In this document: piece by piece, positions 59,661-64,000 of the stretch
How positions within the stretch are numbered: position 1 is the first letter of the stretch
Layout: every line of letters starts with the position of its first letter
Assembly (NCBI GenBank): GCA_003254905.1
Contig: QANU01073111.1
Location: forward strand, 124,001 to 188,000
DNA length: 64,000 nt
Reading direction: 5' to 3'
Source of the DNA: Nissolia schottii
Lineage: Eukaryota > Streptophyta > Magnoliopsida > Fabales > Fabaceae
The notes under the pieces: model-generated
Told to the model about the DNA's origin: nothing
The model's database searches: none
The model's input: the letters and a program-made list of their open reading frames with translations, nothing else
Made by a program: the position numbers and the translations under genes

Positions 59661-61050
59661 TGATAAGTGTCAAATTTATACAATTTTTACCTAATGAAAT
59701 GACACTTGTTTGCTTATGTTTTAAAGAATTATCTAACTAAATTCCCCACTTTTGTAGGTTTAGGATATATTCTTACAAATGGATGCAAGCATAATAATTA
59801 AGGAATAATCCAGAAGAATGGAGCAAAGGGCAAAAGAGGAAAAAAGAAGCAAAACGATGAAATCAGAAGCAGCCGCTCAACGGTAACCGAAGGCCGCTCA
59901 GCGTGCAAACGACAAGATCCGTTCAGCGGTAGTACCTGGGCCGCTCAACGATCGTACCCACCGGAGCCACTTGCAGCCAGCGCATTTATGACGCCAGCTG
60001 ACGTCGCCTTGCAAAATAGGCGCCGCCCTGACAAGACGATGCCGCCTCTGCAAAAAGCTGCCGCCGTATTTATTACGACAACCTATAGCCGCCAGAAAAG
60101 ACTAAACCACTTAGCGATAGACCCTTATCGCTCAGCAGATAAGGCTTTATCGCTCAGCGGTTGTGCCCTAACCGCTGAGAGGTGACCCCAAATTTTGCCT
60201 ATAAATAAGAGGAAGGCTGAGGCTCAAAAATCATCCATCCCATCTTCCATCCAGCATTCATTCTTTTACATTTTCTATTGTACTTTAAAGTTTAGGTTAG
60301 TTTAGCAACAAAGAGGAGGCTGGTGAAGGAGCCAGAAGATCGAGGAAGCTCGACGACCGTTGTCATGATAGCGTGAGAACGTGTCATGGTAAGTGTCCAT
60401 AACCTTGCCTCTGAGATTCTCTTATAAGATGGATTTCTAATCCTATTGTTATTGGGATTTTGATGAATATTGTAGTATGATTGTATCCATGTAACTTTTT
60501 GCATATGAATCTATCAGTTTCTATGATTTGCTTGAATGATTTTATGCTTAATGCTTGTTTTAGCTTTGCTACCTAAAGCATGATTTCAAACTGTTTGATT
60601 GCACGTGAGAGCGGCATCATAGGTTAGAACTAAATCAATTCATCTAATTCTTCATTGCCGTAACTGGAATGAAGGATTAGCCATTTTAACATTTGGAATA
60701 ACGCTGGTGTATTTTGTTAAGTTTGTGTGCAAAAGTGACAGCTTAATAAAGGAAACCTGATGATCTTTTCATGCGCGAAAGTGATGAACAAGTTAAGAAC
60801 TGGTGGCGGTCAATGAAATGATAATTTTGTTGTAATAAGTAACTGGATGCATGAAACTATAATAGGATTCAATTCCCAACAAGCTTCCGGATCTACCTCT
60901 GATTTGTTGCCTATTTATTTTTATGTTATTTATTTACTTATTTAAACTATCAAACCATTTACCAATCTTTCACCCTATTGTTTAATTGACACACTCAAGA
61001 ATGATTTTTTTGCAACTCCCTGTGGATACGACTATACCCGACTATACTGC
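59661..61050 (+). mobile_element. Nested LTR of a second retrotransposon, 3' end lost
   Basis: Starts TGATAAGTGTCAAATTTATA inside gag and runs to about GACTATACTGCAATTGG, a stretch typical of long legume gypsy LTRs. A degenerate CCGCTCAGCGG-type motif recurs about eight times at 59872-60185. TATAAATAAG at about 60202 is a likely TATA box. There is no matching target duplication at the right end. The flanking protein jumps from gag to RNase H, so the right part was lost together with host pol sequence. Confidence 0.65.
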
Positions 61051-61059
61051 AATTGGATC

Positions 61060-62637
61060 CCTCGAGGATCTGAAAGCTGTAAAGATGGATATATTATTTA
61101 ACGACGAGAGTGTAAAAAAGCTTTCAAAGTCGTCGGCGCAACAAACCTGTTGGTATGCAGCGACTCACAGATCGTGCCCAGGTTAAAGGCGAGTATCAGG
61201 CCAAGGACCCTAACCTACAACAATATCTGTCCCTGGTCACAAGGATGCTATCATCATTCAACAACCACGACATAAAACACGTACCACGGAAGGATAACGA
61301 GCGAGCAGACACCCTGTCCAAATTAGCAAGCACCCGCCTCGGGGGAAACAACAAAACACTGATTCAAGAAACTCTCCATCACCCCTCGGTCTCAACCAGG
61401 GTAAACCACATTAACACGACGACCACCACAACTTGTTGGACCCATCCATCCCTAAAAGTCATCTGCGGAGAACAACTAGACCAGCCTACCGACAAGAAGA
61501 TCATCAGGGATGCAGCCCGGTACACCTTGATTGGCGACCAGCTATACCGTCGATCCATCTCCTAACCTCTCCTGAAATGCGTAGGATCAAGAAGAACATC
61601 ACACGTCCTCGAAGAAGTGCACGAGGGATCCTGCGGACATCACATAGGCAGAAAAGCATTGACATTGAAGATACTCCGCGCAGGGTTCTATTGGCCCACG
61701 CTCCAAAAGGACTCCGCAGAGTATGTAAAAAAATGTAGACGATGCCAGGAACACTCTCACTTCCATATCGCACCACCCTCGGAGCTGAAAACCTCGGTGG
61801 CCTCTTGACCATTCCAAAAATGGGGCACCGACATCCTCATACCATTCCCCCCGGCCACGGGCAAAGGAAGTTCCTCATCGTCACCGTAGATTACTTCACC
61901 AAATGGATCGAAGCAGAACCCTTGGCCTCGATCACTTCAGTCCAATGCTAAAGGTTCGTATGGAACAATATTCTCACAAGATTCGGCATTCCAGAGACCA
62001 TAATCTCCGACAACGGAACACAATTCACGGCCAAAAAATTCACATCCTTTCTACACGGCTTTAAAATTAAACAGAGATTTTCATCCTTGGAACATCCCCT
62101 GACCAATGGGCAGGCCGAAGCCGCAAACAAAGTCATTCTGAGAGGACTGAAGAAGAGGCTTGACGTCTTAAATGGACTTTGAGCGGACGAGTTGGGGAGC
62201 GTATTATGGGCCTACCGCACGACCTCTCACTCGACCACCTCCCACACCCCGTTCCGCCTAGCCTACGGAAGTGAAGCCATGATCTCGGTCGAAGTCGGCC
62301 AAGAAAGCCTACGAGTACAGGTTTCATTCGCGGAAGAAAACGACCAACTAAGGTGAGAAGAAATCGACCTCATCGAAGAACAAAGAGAAGAAGCCCGCAT
62401 CCAAGAAGAGGCCGTCAAGACAAGGGTATCCCGGCGATACAACACAAAGGTCATCCCACGGACTTTCAAACCAGGAGACACCGTAATGAGACGAGCAGAC
62501 ATCGATACGAGAACAGCAGGGCAAGGAAAACTCCACCCAAATTGGGAAGGCCCATACATCATAACGGAAAGCCTCAACCACGGAGCATACAAACTATCAA
62601 CACTCGACAGCAGAGAAATACTGTGGACGTAGAACGC
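61060..62637 (+). pseudogene. Gypsy pol remnant: RNase H end and integrase
   Basis: The RNase H C-terminal part is GEYQAKDPNLQQYL and HVPRKDNERADTLSKLAS. The integrase zinc region is HEGSCGHHIGRKALTLKILR, then C-R-R-C. The core includes KWGTDILIPFP (first Asp), TVDYFTKWIEAEPLA, IISDNGTQFTAKKF (second Asp) and HPLTNGQAEAANK (the Glu). The C-terminal part has AYGSEAMISVEVG and a PGDTVMRRAD block. Frameshifts and stops occur at about 61180, 61565, 61810, 61950, 62180 and 62356. RT and protease are absent. Confidence 0.85.
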
Positions 62638-63154
62638 CACAAACCTCCGCGCATTTTACCTTTAAAATTTTTCTGACAATTTTGACACTCTGTACCATCA
62701 AGCTACCTGACCTTTATCAAATACAAATATCATTTACAGCATCCTCAAACATGGTCTCAACTATTATACATACAAATGTCCCGCGTAAATATACATACCG
62801 CAGAACAAATTTGCGCTTAACCATGGTCTTAACCATTGAATCTATACATACCGCGGAACAAATTCTTACATACCGAGGAACAAACTCGCGCTTAACTATG
62901 GTCTTAACCATTGCATATATCCTACAGCGGAACAAATTCGCGCTTGCGGATGGTCTTAACCATTGCCTAAATATAACTCAGAACGAATTCACCGCCGCAT
63001 GCACAAAGTTACCGCGGAACGAAGGCCCACCCAAAAAACAAACTAAACCCACAACAGAAAAGGATTACGCACAAACACACACACAAAATATTGATCCATT
63101 AAATATACCGAAAGATCATTACAAGTTCACCCAAAAAAAAAAATACAAGTCCAT
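62638..63154. other. Post-pol region of gypsy element
   Basis: No coding on the plus strand. It holds the tandem repeats below and an A-rich stretch near 63130. The antisense ORF begins its stop-side end at 63155. Confidence 0.55.
62796..62978. repeat. Degenerate tandem repeat, unit about 52-55 bp
   Basis: About three and a half units share TACCG(C/A)GGAACAAA, TTCGCGCTTAACC and TGGTCTTAACCATTG. A shorter unit sits between units 1 and 3, and a weaker unit may precede at about 62750. Tandem repeats after pol are known from Tat/Ogre-type elements. Confidence 0.75.
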
Positions 63155-64000
63155 TCAATCGTTGGGAACCTCCTCGATTACCCCTGCCTCCTCATCGTAA
63201 TACCTATCCGTGGAAACAGCACTCCAATCGATGTCAGGCGCAATGTGTTTGACTTGCCCCATCACATAGTCGAAAGTAGCACCAACCATATCATCGGAGA
63301 GCTTCACCAAAGTATTTAGTTCCTGCTGCAGCACCTCACACTGCGCAGTGCAGTCACCACCTACCTTCTGCGCGTTCGCAATCTTCTCGCGCACCTCCTC
63401 CAACGCCTCAGCATTTTTAATTGCCTCAGCCCGCACCTCCTCCAACGCCTTGGCATTTTGTGTAGCCTTAGCCCACGCCCGAGCCAACATGCGCGCCTTC
63501 TCCGTAACCAGTGTCGCGTTCTCATCGGCGGCCGTCTGGAAGGCCCTCGCCCTCTCCTTGGAAACTGCCAGCTGTGCCCTCAGTCTCTTAATCTCGTCCT
63601 CTGAGCGCATCAAATCCCCGCGCATACTCCCCAAAAGACGGAATGTCCGCGTCATCACACCATTGGTAGAGACCCCCTCCAGGTGCTGACGGGCCTCACC
63701 GTGAAAATAGCTCCGCTTGGCGATACGCAGAAAATTGACATCGTCCGGATACGCCCGTGCAAGCTCGTTTCCCACCCTCTCAGCCTGGTCTTGCGAATCA
63801 GCCCCCCTCATACGCTTACGCGGAAGAGATCGCAGAGACCGCTCAACAACGTTCCGCGGGACCGATTGAACAGAGGGAGACGGCACGGCAGCCCGCACAA
63901 CAGAGCGAGCCAGCGAAGGAGTCGGAGATGGAGCAGGAGACGGTGACCGCTGGGCACGCTCCGTGACAGCCTTTTGCTCTGCCGCATCCCGGGTGGCGAT
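63155..64000 (-). CDS. Antisense accessory ORF of gypsy element, partial
   Basis: A minus-strand frame ends at 63155 and stays open to the window edge, so at least 282 residues are coding and the start lies outside. It has a proline/serine-rich N-part, a basic patch (LPRKRMR), a helical block (AYPDDVNFLRIAKRSYFHGEA), a long alanine-rich coiled coil with repeated KALEEVRAEA units, and a C-terminal block (GATFDYVMGQVKHIAPDIDW ... YYDEEAGVIEEVPND). The C-terminal block aligns loosely with the end of the PF04195-like copy A (FQNAMDQVRLGFPHLNFDS ... FKVVEG). Additional antisense ORFs after pol are known in Tat-lineage elements. The function is unknown; it is probably not a host gene. Confidence 0.7.
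   Translation of the reverse strand: MATRDAAEQKAVTERAQRSPSPAPSPTPSLARSVVRAAVPSPSVQSVPRNVVERSLRSLPRKRMRGADSQDQAERVGNELARAYPDDVNFLRIAKRSYFHGEARQHLEGVSTNGVMTRTFRLLGSMRGDLMRSEDEIKRLRAQLAVSKERARAFQTAADENATLVTEKARMLARAWAKATQNAKALEEVRAEAIKNAEALEEVREKIANAQKVGGDCTAQCEVLQQELNTLVKLSDDMVGATFDYVMGQVKHIAPDIDWSAVSTDRYYDEEAGVIEEVPND

Larger units (their letters stand above)
58506..64000 (+). mobile_element. Ty3/gypsy retrotransposon, broken and nested, extends past window
   Basis: The order is 5' LTR, primer-binding site, gag, a nested foreign LTR, RNase H end, integrase, tandem repeats and an antisense ORF; the right end lies outside the window. Integrase follows RNase H, as in gypsy elements. Protease and RT are missing, lost in the deletion around the nested LTR. 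The extra region between integrase and the expected 3' LTR suggests the Tat/Ogre/Retand group. Base composition is clearly richer in GC than the surroundings. Confidence 0.82.

Noticed and set aside
1-64000. CRISPR array, operon or prokaryotic defence system
   Set aside because: The window is plant nuclear DNA; no regularly spaced repeats of that kind and no prokaryotic gene organisation.

Overview
This window is nuclear DNA of a flowering plant, most likely a papilionoid legume. The signs are GT-AG introns, AT-rich intergenic DNA full of retroelement debris, a degraded piece of plastid DNA, and typical eudicot genes (TTG1, a PRR3/PRR7-type clock gene, plastid PSRP1). The species cannot be fixed from the sequence alone. 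Two isolated N bases (22316 and 45415) look like assembly joins.

Layout. 0-11 kb is a mosaic of duplicated and broken pieces. A two-exon gene of the 'putative gypsy-type transposon' (PF04195-like) family appears three times: apparently intact (3027-4523), a pseudogene (7484-8844) and a deleted scrap (1057-1358) between 47-bp perfect inverted repeats. MuDR-type transposase fragments follow the two long copies, one with a micro-inversion. A broken mTERF gene lies at 9.7-10.8 kb, with a second scrap at 0.7 kb. 12.1-13.9 kb carries the chloroplast ribosome-hibernation factor PSRP1 (minus, 5 exons). 14-25 kb is intergenic, with a small LTR-flanked element and a defective Ty1/copia element that contains an 858-bp tandem duplication ending at an N. 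25.8-30.8 kb holds a PRR3/PRR7-type pseudo-response regulator (8 coding exons) preceded by three evening elements and two G-boxes. 34.5 kb has a single-exon NDR1/HIN1-like (LEA_2) membrane protein. 39.4-40.3 kb has a Nudix-like protein with a degenerate Nudix box (minus). 43.1-44.2 kb has TTG1 (minus, one exon). 44.8-45.8 kb is a roughly 1-kb imperfect inverted repeat. 46.3-50.3 kb is a nuclear plastid insertion (rps4, trnS-GGA, ycf3) with heavy C-to-T decay. 50-58.5 kb is AT-rich and holds a solo-LTR candidate, a MULE-type MITE with an 11-bp target duplication, and old repeats. 58.5 kb to the end is a Ty3/gypsy element broken by a nested LTR. After its integrase come tandem repeats and then a long ORF in antisense that stays open to the window edge.

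Functional genes: PSRP1 acts in plastid ribosome hibernation, the PRR in the circadian and photoperiod clock, TTG1 in the MYB-bHLH-WD40 complex (flavonoids, trichomes, seed coat), and the NHL protein at membranes. They are not an operon or pathway cluster; they are ordinary neighbours separated by repeats.

Most unusual observation: the antisense ORF at the right end (coiled coil plus a C-terminal block) has the same architecture, and a weakly similar C-terminus, as the PF04195-like genes at the left end. This suggests that the left-end family derives from an accessory ORF of Tat-type gypsy elements and was spread or broken in company with MuDR sequences. This is inference and needs a profile search.
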